Of a stretch of DNA of 64,000 nt, positions 8,186 to 16,876 are shown piece after piece. Position numbers and translations under genes: made by a program. This DNA is from JBBDYH01 sp040901795 (GTDB lineage Bacteria > Planctomycetota > Planctomycetia > Pirellulales > JALHPA01): contig JBBDYH010000114.1 of the NCBI GenBank assembly GCA_040901795.1, forward strand, positions 1 through 64,000, written 5' to 3'. Under the pieces are notes generated by a model. It did no database searches, was not told the origin of the DNA, and saw nothing but the letters and a program-made list of their open reading frames with translations. Position 1 is the first letter of the stretch, and every line of letters begins with the position of its first letter.

Positions 8186-10336
8186 ATGATGCCGACAAAA
8201 ACGACTGAATCGGCTCCGAGCACGTCTGCCGCCGACCAATTGGCGGAGGAGCAGCGTGTTGTCTCCCCGGCCGAGCGCCTGGCTACGCCGGTGCAATATC
8301 TCAAGGGCGTCGGCCCAGAACGCGCCGCGCTGCTGGAGCGGCTGGGACTGCGGACCGCCCGCGACGTACTGTTCCTCTTCCCGCGCGACTATCAGGACCT
8401 GACCGACTTCCGCTCGATCGCGGCGCTGGAGGAGGGAACGCTCGCCAGCATCCGCGGCGTCGTCGAGGAAGTCGATCTGCGGGCGGGCGAGACCGGCCGC
8501 TCCGTGATTGGCGTGCTCGTTCGCGATGGAGGTCAATATCTGCGGGCACTGTGGTTCAATCAGCCCTACATGCGCGACAAGTTCCGCGCGGGCCAACACG
8601 TCGTGCTCTCCGGCAAACCGACGATGAAGGCCTTTCGCTGGGAGATGGTCCACCCACGCGTGCAATGGATCGATGCGGACGACGAGCCGCCGGCGGGTAA
8701 GCTTTTGCCAATCTACCCGCTCACCGAGGGCCTCAAGCAGCCGCAGGTGCGAAGGATCACGCAAGCAGTTCTCGATACCTGTATAGAGGGGCTGGACGAG
8801 GTGTTCCCGGCGGAGTATCGCCAGCAGCACGACCTGCTGCCGCTGACCGAAGCCCTTCCCGAGATTCATTTCCCAGCGAGCCACGAAAGGCTCCAGCGCG
8901 CTCGCCGACGGTTCATCTATCAGGAATTGCTCGTGCTGCAGCTCGCGCTGGCCTTGCGGCGACATCGGCAGACTGTGGAATCCAAGGCGACGCCGCTGGA
9001 GGCGACAGCGAAGATCGACGCCCGCGTGCGGCGGCTGTTTTCGTTCGACTTTACCGGGGCGCAAGAGCAGGCGATCCGCGAAGTGGCTGCCGATCTCGCG
9101 CGCCCCGTGCCGATGAACCGGCTGCTGCAAGGCGACGTGGGAAGCGGCAAGACAGTGGTTGCCGTCTATGCGCTGTTGGTCGCCGTAGCGCATGGCCATC
9201 AGGCCGCGATCATGGCGCCCACCGAAGTCCTGGCGCGGCAGCATTTCCGCACGCTGGGCGCTTTGCTCGCGCAAAGCCACGTGCGAACCGCCCTCTTGAC
9301 CGGCGGCCTGAGTGCGAAGGAACGGCAGCAGACGCTCGACGCCATCGCGCGCGGCGAAATCGACGTGGTCATCGGCACTCAGGCGATTATCAGCGGCGGC
9401 GTGCAGTTCTCGCGGCTCGCTCTGGTGGTGATCGACGAGCAGCATAAGTTCGGCGTACGGCAGCGGGCGACGCTGAAGCAAGCCGGCGCAGATCCGCATT
9501 ATTTGGTCATGACCGCCACGCCCATCCCGCGGACAATCGCGATGACCGTCTACGGCGATTTGGACGTTTCGACACTGCAAGAAAGCCCGCCGGGGCGACA
9601 GCATCTCTACACCTACCTGCCGCCGGAGAAGGATCGCCTGCGGTGGTGGGATTTCGTCCGCAAGAAGCTTCGCGAAGGGCGGCAAGCGTATGTGATCGTG
9701 CCATTGGTCGAGGAATCGGAAAATTGGGACGCCGCGAGCCTGAACGCCACGTACGAATCGCTGGCGAACGGCGAGTTGGAGGCGTTTCGGCTGGGTCTGT
9801 TGCATGGTCGCCTGCCGCCGGCCGAGAAGGACGCGGCGATGGATGCGTTCTACCGCGGCCAGACGCAGGTGCTCGTCTCGACCAGCGTCGTCGAAGTGGG
9901 TGTCGATGTGCCCAACGCAACAGTGATGACGATCTTCGGCGCCGATCGCTTCGGGCTGGCGCAGCTTCACCAGTTGCGGGGGCGAGTCCATCGCGGGTCG
10001 TACCCTGGCTACTGTTGCCTGTTCGCTGACGGCCACGACGCCGCGGAGAACGAGCGTCTTCAGGCGATCGTCGCGACGACGAACGGCTTCGAGCTCGCCG
10101 AAAAGGATTTCGAGCTGCGCGGGCCGGGTGAACTGTTGGGCACGCGACAGCACGGCCTGCCGCCGCTGCGGATCGCCGACTTGCGGCGCGACAGCCCGAT
10201 CGTGATGGAAGCCCGCGCCGATGCGAAACAGCTCATGGCGGCCGATCCTGAGCTGCACACAGCCGAGCACGCCTTACTCCGCCGCCAGGTGCTCGTGCGG
10301 TATGGTAAGGCGCTTGATCTCGGCGACGTTGGATAA
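8186..10336 (+). CDS. recG: ATP-dependent DNA helicase RecG
   Basis: This 716-residue protein matches RecG in length and order: an N-terminal wedge/OB domain (RDVLFLFPRDYQDLTDFR at about 55-72), Walker A GDVGSGKT, the DEQH motif II, TATPIPRT motif III, and a second RecA domain with motif V-VI residues (STSVVEVGVDVPNA, QLRGRVHRG). The C-terminal LRGPGELLGTRQ(H/S)G signature is specific to RecG. It remodels stalled replication forks and branched recombination intermediates. Two ATGs at 8186 and 8189 are equally likely starts. It is separated from the FAH gene by 62 bp. A 698-aa antisense frame is a GC-phase artefact. Confidence 0.97.
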   Translation: MMPTKTTESAPSTSAADQLAEEQRVVSPAERLATPVQYLKGVGPERAALLERLGLRTARDVLFLFPRDYQDLTDFRSIAALEEGTLASIRGVVEEVDLRAGETGRSVIGVLVRDGGQYLRALWFNQPYMRDKFRAGQHVVLSGKPTMKAFRWEMVHPRVQWIDADDEPPAGKLLPIYPLTEGLKQPQVRRITQAVLDTCIEGLDEVFPAEYRQQHDLLPLTEALPEIHFPASHERLQRARRRFIYQELLVLQLALALRRHRQTVESKATPLEATAKIDARVRRLFSFDFTGAQEQAIREVAADLARPVPMNRLLQGDVGSGKTVVAVYALLVAVAHGHQAAIMAPTEVLARQHFRTLGALLAQSHVRTALLTGGLSAKERQQTLDAIARGEIDVVIGTQAIISGGVQFSRLALVVIDEQHKFGVRQRATLKQAGADPHYLVMTATPIPRTIAMTVYGDLDVSTLQESPPGRQHLYTYLPPEKDRLRWWDFVRKKLREGRQAYVIVPLVEESENWDAASLNATYESLANGELEAFRLGLLHGRLPPAEKDAAMDAFYRGQTQVLVSTSVVEVGVDVPNATVMTIFGADRFGLAQLHQLRGRVHRGSYPGYCCLFADGHDAAENERLQAIVATTNGFELAEKDFELRGPGELLGTRQHGLPPLRIADLRRDSPIVMEARADAKQLMAADPELHTAEHALLRRQVLVRYGKALDLGDVG

Positions 10337-10343
10337 CATCCCT

Positions 10344-10368
10344 CGTTCCCACGCTCCGCGTGGGAACG
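10344..10368. repeat. Palindrome after recG (CGTTCCCA-type)
   Basis: CGTTCCCACGC and GCGTGGGAACG flank a TCC loop, starting 8 bp after the recG stop codon. The arms follow the same plan as the outer palindromes of the compound elements at 23312, 29821 and 45511, but with ACGC/GCGT in place of AGGC/GCCT. It could act as an mRNA 3' hairpin; no T-run follows, so a classic terminator is not supported. Confidence 0.65.
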
Positions 10369-10452
10369 CTCTCCTCGCCGCTCCGCGGCGCGCGCGCCGT
10401 GAAACGACTGCTCGGCATAAACACGCAGAGCGCAGGCTACGGGTAATCTCGT

Positions 10453-11883
10453 CTACTGTCCACCACTGGCCGCTTTACCAGCGCGCTGCGAGCTGGCAAC
10501 GCCATCACTCGGCACATTGAACTCCTTAAGCTGATACGTTTTGATGAACTTGCGCAGGTTTTCGGTCGGCCGCTCGCGCGCTTCGGCAAGCACAAGGGCG
10601 TTCCGGAACCGGCCGAGCGCCAGGTACATCTGGTAATCCGGCGGGATCTGTACGCCAAGGTCGCCAAAGTCGCTATGGCCACTCGCGAAGCTGCGTGCGT
10701 TGGGCGAATCCCAGATCTGCTTCACCCACAAGCCGTCGGAAATTGCCGTGTGTGCCAGCCGCTCGAGGAGCGCCCGTTGCTCTGAGCTTACCAGCTCGAT
10801 CCGCCCGATCATCACGCGCTCGGTTTTCGCGGGGGCAGAGACTTGCAGGGGCAATTGATAATCGGTCCACTTCCGCGGCACTGTGAAGAATACGCGCAGG
10901 CCATGTTTTTGAAAGTACGCGCGTTCCCACGTGCGGAGCATCGCGTAGGCTTCGTCCTCGAAGAGTCCTTCCGCCACGAGCGCTTCGTGCATCTGCTGAC
11001 GGAGCTTCTCGATATTGACCGCTTTGTAGTCTTGGTCTTCAAAGCGGCTGCTCAGCGTAGCCAGCGCGGCGCCCGGATCGCTGGTCGCGGCAAAGGGCTC
11101 GATCCGGCGAAACGCCGTTCGGCCGTCGGAGCGGATATGCACCAGCCAAGCACCGTTGATCTTGGCCTGGTCGCCGCTTTCGAGCACGTCGCCGAAGTTG
11201 CCCCGGATCGAAAGCTGTCCGCTATCTGTGTTGTGCGCGATCGAAAGCGGAACGTTGAAATTGCCGACGCCGCGATAGAACAGGTACTTCTCGGCTTCCC
11301 CTTCCGGCGTGGCGACCGGCGTCGCCTCGGTCTGCCGCGGAGTGGTCCAGACCCGTTCTTCGGTTTGCGGCCCCGATCGATCGGTCCCGATCGTCAGATT
11401 TCGCCAGGATAGGCGGCCGACTGTCTGCGGTGTGATCGTGCCAAACTCGAACGAGTTCTCCTTCAGCCCCGGCGCGACGGCGGACGCGTACGGATAGAAC
11501 TCCGTCAACCAGCCCCCGCGGAACGAAACATCGACATCCACTTGCATCGGTCCGCGCTGCGATTTGGGGGGATAGAAGTAAATCACCGGCGTTTCGAGCC
11601 GAACGGTGACGAATGGATGCCGCTGCGGCGCTCCTTTGGAGAAAATTTCGCGTAGTGCGTACGACGACTGTAAGACATGCGGGTTAAGGTTATGGACGAA
11701 CTTGGGCACAGGCTCGTCGTCGATGTTGATGCCGCCCAGTTGCTCGCCACGCTCGTTTTGCAGCGCCGTGAACGTCCCCCATTCGTGGACGATCAGTTTT
11801 TCGTTCGACGCGAACAGGCTTACTGGGAATAGGCACCAAACCGCGACCGCCCAGACGCATTGCCGACAAATAGCTCGTACCAT
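10453..11883 (-). CDS. Secreted protein of unknown function
   Basis: From the ATG at 11883, preceded by a strong Shine-Dalgarno (GAGGAGG), the protein has 476 residues; an upstream in-frame start at 11976 would put 31 unlikely residues before the signal peptide. Residues 1-27 form the signal peptide (basic start, hydrophobic CVWAVAVWCLFPVSLF). The mature protein opens with KLIVHEWGTFTALQNERGEQ, which looks like a conserved motif, and has further segments such as PVIYFYPP. I do not recognise a catalytic signature. Predicted location is periplasm or outside the cell. It diverges from the LysR gene across a 162-bp gap. Confidence 0.7.
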   Translation of the reverse strand: MVRAICRQCVWAVAVWCLFPVSLFASNEKLIVHEWGTFTALQNERGEQLGGINIDDEPVPKFVHNLNPHVLQSSYALREIFSKGAPQRHPFVTVRLETPVIYFYPPKSQRGPMQVDVDVSFRGGWLTEFYPYASAVAPGLKENSFEFGTITPQTVGRLSWRNLTIGTDRSGPQTEERVWTTPRQTEATPVATPEGEAEKYLFYRGVGNFNVPLSIAHNTDSGQLSIRGNFGDVLESGDQAKINGAWLVHIRSDGRTAFRRIEPFAATSDPGAALATLSSRFEDQDYKAVNIEKLRQQMHEALVAEGLFEDEAYAMLRTWERAYFQKHGLRVFFTVPRKWTDYQLPLQVSAPAKTERVMIGRIELVSSEQRALLERLAHTAISDGLWVKQIWDSPNARSFASGHSDFGDLGVQIPPDYQMYLALGRFRNALVLAEARERPTENLRKFIKTYQLKEFNVPSDGVASSQRAGKAASGGQ

Positions 11884-12045
11884 GACTTGCTCCTCCTCTA
11901 ACGGAAGAATTCCGGATTGCTCGGTAACCAGCCCTGGCTGGCAGAGTTTGCTACTGCATGGTACACTTGCCAGCATAACGGTCCACGCTGTTTGTTTTTA
12001 AACAAATAACGGTTTTTGTTCCGATTCGCGAGGGTGCCGACTACG

Positions 12046-12960
12046 ATGCCGGAACGTCTTTCTCTTTCGACGGATCAGGTGGCCGCATTCGTCGAACTGG
12101 CGCGGAGCGGTTCGTTACGGCTGGCGGCCGAGGCGCTCATCATTTCCGAACAAGGTCTGCGGAGCCGGCTGTTGTCGCTCGAGAAGCGGATTGGCGCCGA
12201 GTTGTACCACAAGGCGCGCGGCATCCGTCGCGGCTCGCCGCTCACCGCGGCCGGCCGGCGATTCCTGCCGCATGCCGAGGCGTTTCTTGACCGGGCCGGC
12301 GAACTGACCGAGTTGTTCAGCGAAGACCCGTTAGACCGGCAGGTTCACGTAGCGGCGAGCCAATACCTCGTGCTGTACGTGCTGGTGGATGTGTTGCGGC
12401 GGTTTCATGCCGCCCACCCGCAGATTCATATCAACATCAGCGTGCGCAGCGAGCAGGAGATCGAAGAGGCGCTGCGCGAAGACCCAGACGTGGTGCTGGG
12501 AATCGCGGCGCCGCACGAGCCGTCGTCCGACTTAGAGTACGTTCACCTCTTCTCGCTCGACTGGAAGCTGATCACGCCGGCGCGGCATCCGCTGGTGCAA
12601 AAGAAGCGCGTACGGCTGGCCGACCTGGTCGACGAGCCATTGATCCTCTTCGAGCGCGGTTCGACGGGGCGGCAGCATGTGATTGACGGGTTTCACCTCC
12701 AAGGACTGACACCGCGAGTCGAGACCGAGACTACGAACACCGAGATCATCGTCCGCATGGTCGAGGCCGGTTTTGGTGTTTCCATCGTGCCGCTGTTGAC
12801 TGACGGCGTGGTGACCAAGGGCCGGCGCGTCGGTATCTGCGAGCTGGGCGACCAGATCCGTCCGATTCACTCGGGAATTCTGTTCCGCAAGGGAGCGACG
12901 CTGCCGGCGGCGGCGCGGGAGTTTGTCGCGTTCGTGACTCGCGAACTCCAAAGGAGATAA
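12046..12960 (+). CDS. LysR-family transcriptional regulator
   Basis: From the ATG at 12046 the protein has 304 residues, the usual LysR length; a TTG start at 12016 is possible but less likely. Residues 5-65 form the winged helix-turn-helix (FVELARSGSLRLAAEALIISEQGLRSRLLSLEKRIGAELY), and about 90-295 form the periplasmic-binding-like effector domain. It stands divergent from the secreted protein gene at 11883 with 162 bp between the start codons, the classic layout for a LysR regulator and its target, so that gene is the best candidate target (inference). Confidence 0.9.
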   Translation: MPERLSLSTDQVAAFVELARSGSLRLAAEALIISEQGLRSRLLSLEKRIGAELYHKARGIRRGSPLTAAGRRFLPHAEAFLDRAGELTELFSEDPLDRQVHVAASQYLVLYVLVDVLRRFHAAHPQIHINISVRSEQEIEEALREDPDVVLGIAAPHEPSSDLEYVHLFSLDWKLITPARHPLVQKKRVRLADLVDEPLILFERGSTGRQHVIDGFHLQGLTPRVETETTNTEIIVRMVEAGFGVSIVPLLTDGVVTKGRRVGICELGDQIRPIHSGILFRKGATLPAAAREFVAFVTRELQRR

Positions 12961-13078
12961 GGGGATGAAGCGGGAGATAGGGAGATACGAAATGCGATAG
13001 TGGGATGAGCGAAAAATGAGCCAATCCTGATTCATCCCGCCGATCGCTTTTTGTATCCCCCTATCTCCTATCTCCCGC
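12958..13078. repeat. GGAGATA tandem/inverted tract between convergent genes
   Basis: The left side has GCGGGAGATAGGGAGATAC (12970-12988) after the LysR stop codon. The right side (13052-13078) carries the reverse complement pattern TATCTCCTATCTCCC, which also encodes the last codons of mqnE. Two convergent genes therefore end in facing copies of a 7-8-bp unit, which could pair as a long hairpin at the 3' ends of both transcripts. No T-run is obvious. Confidence 0.6.
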
Positions 13079-14203
13079 CACGATCGCCGCCCCTTCGTGC
13101 CATTCGCGGTCGGCCCGCTCGACACGGCGGTAGAGCGTGTCGCGCTCGACCGGCTCCCGGCCGGCTTCGACGATCAGGCCGCGGATTTCCTCGACGCTCA
13201 AGATCTCCGGCGTTTTTGCCCCGGCGTCGTGGTAGATCAGTTCATGCCGGACCGTGCCGTCGAGGTCGTCGGCGCCGTAGGCGAGCGCCGTTTGCGCCGT
13301 GCCGACGCCCAGCATAATCCAGTACGCCTTGAGATGGTCGAAGTTGTCGAGCATCAGTCGGCTAATCGCCATAGTGCGCAAGTCGATCAACGCCGACGGC
13401 TTCTTGATGTGGCTAAGGCCGGTGTTATCGGGATGAAACGCCAATGGGATAAATGTCCGGAAGCCGCCGGTTTCGTCCTGCAGCTCGCGGAGCCGCAGCA
13501 GGTGATCGATGCGGTGGTAGGGGTTTTCGATGTGTCCATACAGCATCGTGGCGTTCGAGCGCAGGCCAAGCTCGTGTGCCGTGCGGTGGATCTCCAGCCA
13601 GTTGCATGCGTCGGCCTTGTGCTCACAAATCTTGTCGCGGACCTCGGGGTGAAAGATTTCGGCGCCGCCGCCGGGAAGGCTGCCGAGCCCGGCGTCTTTT
13701 AACTCGCCGAGCACCTGCCGCACGCTGCTCTTCGTCAGATGTGTGAACCAGTCGATCTCCACGGCCGTCCAGGCTTTGAGGTGCAACCGCGGGTACGCTT
13801 CGTGCAGCGTGCGGATCAAATTCAGGTACCAGTCAAATTTCTTCTGATGATGCAGGCCGCCGACAATATGCATCTCGGTACAGCCGGCATCGGCGGCCTC
13901 CTTCCCGCGGGCGAGGATCTGTTCGTCGCTCATCAAGTAGCCCTTCGGATCGCGAAGGTCCGAGCGGAACGCACAGAAGATGCATCGATACACGCAGACG
14001 TTGGTAGCGTTAAGGTGCGTATTGATGTTGTAGTACGCGAAGTTGCCGTTTTTCCGCTCGCGGACCAGGTTGGCGAGCGCGCCCAGATCGTTGAGATGGA
14101 CCTCGGGACTATACAAGTACAGCCCGTCATTCAGCGACAGCCGCTCGCCGGCTTGCACCTTATCGCGGATGGAATCGAACGTGGTTTTCGCTGTCGTGAC
14201 CAT
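13061..14203 (-). CDS. mqnE: Aminofutalosine synthase MqnE
   Basis: This 380-residue radical SAM enzyme has the CVYRCIFC cluster motif (CX3CX2C) at about residues 70-77, followed by a GGLHHQKKFDWY segment and the SLPGGGAEIF motif characteristic of MqnE and its paralogue MqnC. MqnE joins an adenosyl radical to 3-[(1-carboxyvinyl)oxy]benzoate, giving aminofutalosine in the futalosine route to menaquinone. Similarity to MqnC makes the exact assignment slightly uncertain, but GGGAEIF and the length favour MqnE. It is the last gene of an operon with ubiA-, ubiX- and ubiE-type genes, starting 4 nt after the ubiA-type stop. Confidence 0.9.
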   Translation of the reverse strand: MVTTAKTTFDSIRDKVQAGERLSLNDGLYLYSPEVHLNDLGALANLVRERKNGNFAYYNINTHLNATNVCVYRCIFCAFRSDLRDPKGYLMSDEQILARGKEAADAGCTEMHIVGGLHHQKKFDWYLNLIRTLHEAYPRLHLKAWTAVEIDWFTHLTKSSVRQVLGELKDAGLGSLPGGGAEIFHPEVRDKICEHKADACNWLEIHRTAHELGLRSNATMLYGHIENPYHRIDHLLRLRELQDETGGFRTFIPLAFHPDNTGLSHIKKPSALIDLRTMAISRLMLDNFDHLKAYWIMLGVGTAQTALAYGADDLDGTVRHELIYHDAGAKTPEILSVEEIRGLIVEAGREPVERDTLYRRVERADREWHEGAAIVAGDRR

Positions 14204-14206
14204 GGC

Positions 14207-15115
14207 CTATCGCATCATGAGCTCCAGAGTGACAACCGCAAGTAGCCCCAGACCAATAACCGCGTTCACGTTGAAAAACGCCAAATTTACGCGACTCAAA
14301 TCGGTTGGCCGTACCAACGCATGCTCGTAAACGAGAAGGCCGGCAACGGCCGCAGTTCCTGTCCAATAGATCCAGCCCAGGTAACTATAGACGAACGGCA
14401 GTGCGACGAGGAGGACGACCGCGCCGAAGTGGCAAGCCGCCGCAGTCTGCAACGCCCGCCGAACGCCCAAGCGCGCAGGCAGGCTGTGCAATCCGCGCTG
14501 GCGATCGAAGTCGGCATCCTGAGTTGCGTAAATGATGTCAAAGCCGGCGACCCAGAGCAGCACCGCGCCACCGAGCACCGCAGCCGGTATCAGGTCAAGC
14601 GGATTGGCCAGAACCGCCTCACCGCGAAGCGCGATCCAGGCGCAGACCGGCGCGAACATGAGCGCCGCTCCGAGCCAGAAGTGTGCGAGGGATGTGAACC
14701 GCTTTGCGTAGCTATAGCCCAGCAGGAAGGCGAGTACGGGAAGCGACAGATAGAGTGGCAGGCGATTGGGGAGGAACAGCAGCGTGCTGGCGACGAATGC
14801 CGCCACGCAACCGGCGGTAAACAGCGCGACATAGCGGACACTGAGGACGCCCGTGGGGATGTGCCGCACCGCCGTGCGGGGGTTTGCCGCGTCGATCCGC
14901 CAATCGACGAGGCGGTTAAAGGCCATCGCAGTGCTGCGGGCTGTCACCATGCAAAAAAGAATGCCGGCGAGCTCTTGCCAACGGAACGGCTGCGAGAGGT
15001 CCGAGCGGAGGTTCAACGTCCAAGCCATCAGCGCCGCCATGAGCGCGAAGGGGAGCGCAAACAGCGTGTGGCTGAAGCGAATCATTTCGAGAAGGTGGCG
15101 GAGGCGCGTGAGCAT
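14207..15115 (-). CDS. UbiA-family prenyltransferase (MqnP-like)
   Basis: From the ATG at 15115 the protein has 302 residues; an earlier in-frame start at 15178 would add an unlikely N-terminus. It has eight or nine hydrophobic segments and both Asp-rich prenyl-diphosphate sites of UbiA enzymes: NRLVDWRIDAANPRT and DIIYATQDADFDRQRG. In the futalosine pathway MqnP prenylates 1,4-dihydroxy-6-naphthoate, and position directly before mqnE and after ubiX supports that role over 4-hydroxybenzoate prenylation. Both are the same family, so the substrate assignment rests on context. Confidence 0.87.
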   Translation of the reverse strand: MLTRLRHLLEMIRFSHTLFALPFALMAALMAWTLNLRSDLSQPFRWQELAGILFCMVTARSTAMAFNRLVDWRIDAANPRTAVRHIPTGVLSVRYVALFTAGCVAAFVASTLLFLPNRLPLYLSLPVLAFLLGYSYAKRFTSLAHFWLGAALMFAPVCAWIALRGEAVLANPLDLIPAAVLGGAVLLWVAGFDIIYATQDADFDRQRGLHSLPARLGVRRALQTAAACHFGAVVLLVALPFVYSYLGWIYWTGTAAVAGLLVYEHALVRPTDLSRVNLAFFNVNAVIGLGLLAVVTLELMMR

Positions 15116-15144
15116 TCTTGAATGACTAGCAAGTCGGTGCGTGA

Positions 15145-15165
15145 CACTGCTCGCGGCGAGCAGTG
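15145..15165. repeat. 21-bp palindrome in the menaquinone operon
   Basis: CACTGCTCG and CGAGCAGTG flank a CGG loop in the 72-bp gap between the ubiX-type and ubiA-type genes. It would form a stable intercistronic mRNA hairpin. It is the only sizeable gap in this otherwise tightly packed operon. Confidence 0.65.
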
Positions 15166-15187
15166 GCACAGGGTGCATCCCCTCGCC

Positions 15188-15922
15188 TTAACTGTCTCCC
15201 GGTAGCGGCGGCGATGGTGCTCTGGCCTGCCGTTCGGCCCCCCACCGTCCGACCAACTCATTATCAACGCCAAGCTGGTCGCAAATCCTGGCAGTCACAA
15301 AGTTGACCAGATCGGCGACCGCCTCGACACCGTGGTAAAAGCCAGGACTGGCGGGCAGAACGACGCCCCCAGCTTCAGTCACGCGGCGCATGTTATCGAT
15401 GTGGGGCAGCGAAAGCGGAGTCTCGCGCGGCACGAGCACAAGCTTGCGACGCTCTTTGAGATGCACCTCGGCCGCGCGGTGGATTAAGTTATGGCCCTGG
15501 CCCTGCGCGATCGCGGCCAGGGTGCTGCCAGAGCAGGGGCAGACGACCATGCCGCTCGTGAGGAATGAGCCGCTGGCGATCGGCGAGAACAGATCCTGAT
15601 AATGGCAGTAATGCACCTGCCCGCGATCGAGTCGATCCGCGTCCACGTCGTGCATCTCGACGGGACGATCGGGATGATCGAGCAGGCGTTTCAGCTTGGG
15701 ATTCACATCGCGGAGCGCCGATTCAGCGAGCGCCGTCTCTGGCAACAACCGATCGAGGTCGAGCCGTAGGCCCAATTCTTGCTCGATCACGGCCGCGCCG
15801 GACGGGCTAATGGTGACGTAAACACCGCGCCCCGCTGCGAGCAGTGTTTCCAAAAGGCGTACGGCATAGACCGCGCCGCTAGCGCCGGTGATGGCAAGCA
15901 CGATTGGTTGGCGTGTGGTCAT
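15188..15922 (-). CDS. ubiX: UbiX-family flavin prenyltransferase (MqnM-like)
   Basis: This 244-residue protein begins with the UbiX FMN-binding signature LAITGASGAVYAVRLLE and has the conserved SGMVVCPCSGSTLAAIA and RETPLSLPHIDNM segments. UbiX makes prenylated FMN for a UbiD-type decarboxylase; in the futalosine pathway the pair (MqnM/MqnL) decarboxylates the prenylated naphthoate. No UbiD-type gene lies in the window. Its ATG shares one base with the stop codon of the upstream ubiE gene, so the two are translationally coupled. It is about 40 residues longer than E. coli UbiX, mostly in a C-terminal tail and an inserted stretch near residue 80. Confidence 0.9.
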   Translation of the reverse strand: MTTRQPIVLAITGASGAVYAVRLLETLLAAGRGVYVTISPSGAAVIEQELGLRLDLDRLLPETALAESALRDVNPKLKRLLDHPDRPVEMHDVDADRLDRGQVHYCHYQDLFSPIASGSFLTSGMVVCPCSGSTLAAIAQGQGHNLIHRAAEVHLKERRKLVLVPRETPLSLPHIDNMRRVTEAGGVVLPASPGFYHGVEAVADLVNFVTARICDQLGVDNELVGRWGAERQARAPSPPLPGDS

Positions 15923-16701
15923 TAGGCGGCAGGCTCCGGAACCGGCGTCGCGTCGGTCGTTCGCGAGCCGGATGATCGTTCGCGGCGAGAACGGATCGGC
16001 TTCGCGCCGACGTAGAGCGTCGCCACACCGAATGTCAGCGGCATGAAATAAACGTCGTCCAGGCCGGCTTGCCGCATCCGATCGGCGAGGACCTCGTAAC
16101 AGGGAAACTCACCGACGCTTTCCGGCAGGTATACGTAAGCGCCCGATCCATTTCGCGAAAATGCCTGACCGATCCGCGGCAACACTCGACGGAAATACCA
16201 GCGATAAACGCCAGCGAGAGGCCAGTACCGAGGCGTGGTGAATTCTAAGACTGCCACCTTGCCTCCCGGACGACATACCCGAACCATTTCACGCAGACCC
16301 TGATCGGTATTCGTGACGTTGCGCAAGCCGAACGCGACGGCAACGATTTGGAATTGATCATCGCCGAACGGCAACCGCTGAGCATCGGCCTCCACGAAGA
16401 CGATTTGATCACCGACACCCGCTCGAGCCGCCTTCTGCCGTCCGATCGTCAGCATTTCCGGACAAAAGTCGGCCGCCACAATCGGTGCTTGCGTGCGCCG
16501 TGCGTAAGCCAACGCCAGGTCGCCCGTCCCCGTGCAGAGGTCCAGCAGCGGCGCGTCCCCCACCGGAGTCACGCGGCGGACGGTCTGCCGCCGCCAGTAC
16601 TTGTCGACGTTGAGCGACAACAGGTGGTTGAGGAAATCGTAGCGCGGGGCGATCTCGCCGAACATCCGCCGCACGCGAGTCTCTGACTTGTCGACGGGCA
16701 T
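15922..16701 (-). CDS. ubiE: Demethylmenaquinone methyltransferase (MenG/UbiE)
   Basis: From the ATG at 16701 (MPVDKSETRVRRMFGEIAPRYDFLNHLL) the protein has 259 residues; an open frame up to 16878 is only upstream extension through a repeat tract. It carries the UbiE SAM-binding motif LDLCTGTGDLALAYA and the downstream family signatures VVAVAFGLRNVTNTD and LEFTTP. It methylates demethylmenaquinone at C-2, the last step of menaquinone synthesis. It is the first gene of the ubiE-ubiX-ubiA-mqnE operon. Its leader is a run of five heptamers (16709-16743). Confidence 0.93.
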   Translation of the reverse strand: MPVDKSETRVRRMFGEIAPRYDFLNHLLSLNVDKYWRRQTVRRVTPVGDAPLLDLCTGTGDLALAYARRTQAPIVAADFCPEMLTIGRQKAARAGVGDQIVFVEADAQRLPFGDDQFQIVAVAFGLRNVTNTDQGLREMVRVCRPGGKVAVLEFTTPRYWPLAGVYRWYFRRVLPRIGQAFSRNGSGAYVYLPESVGEFPCYEVLADRMRQAGLDDVYFMPLTFGVATLYVGAKPIRSRRERSSGSRTTDATPVPEPAA

Positions 16702-16708
16702 GCCAAAA

Positions 16709-16743
16709 GTACGAAGTACGAAGTACGAAGGACGAAGTACGAA
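16709..16743 (-). repeat. Heptamer tract upstream of ubiE (unit TTCGTAC)
   Basis: On the minus strand five consecutive 7-mers run TTCGTAC, TTCGTCC, TTCGTAC, TTCGTAC, TTCGTAC, followed by TTTTGGC and the start codon. The period is exactly seven. The tract sits where the Shine-Dalgarno should be, and no purine-rich box is visible. Confidence 0.85.
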
Positions 16744-16876
16744 GGAGCTTCTACCCTCTAGTCTCGCTAAACCGCAGGGGAACTCAAGGCATAACCGTGA
16801 ATCGCGGCAATCTAGCCCCCTGCGGCCGACCGTCGTATGATGACGCGACTTACGTTGGCCTATCCACCATGCCCCC

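Noticed and set aside
8174..10270. 698-aa open frame opposite recG
   Set aside because: Fully antisense to a clear recG; long antisense frames are expected from strong GC3 bias. It has no family motif or ribosome site.
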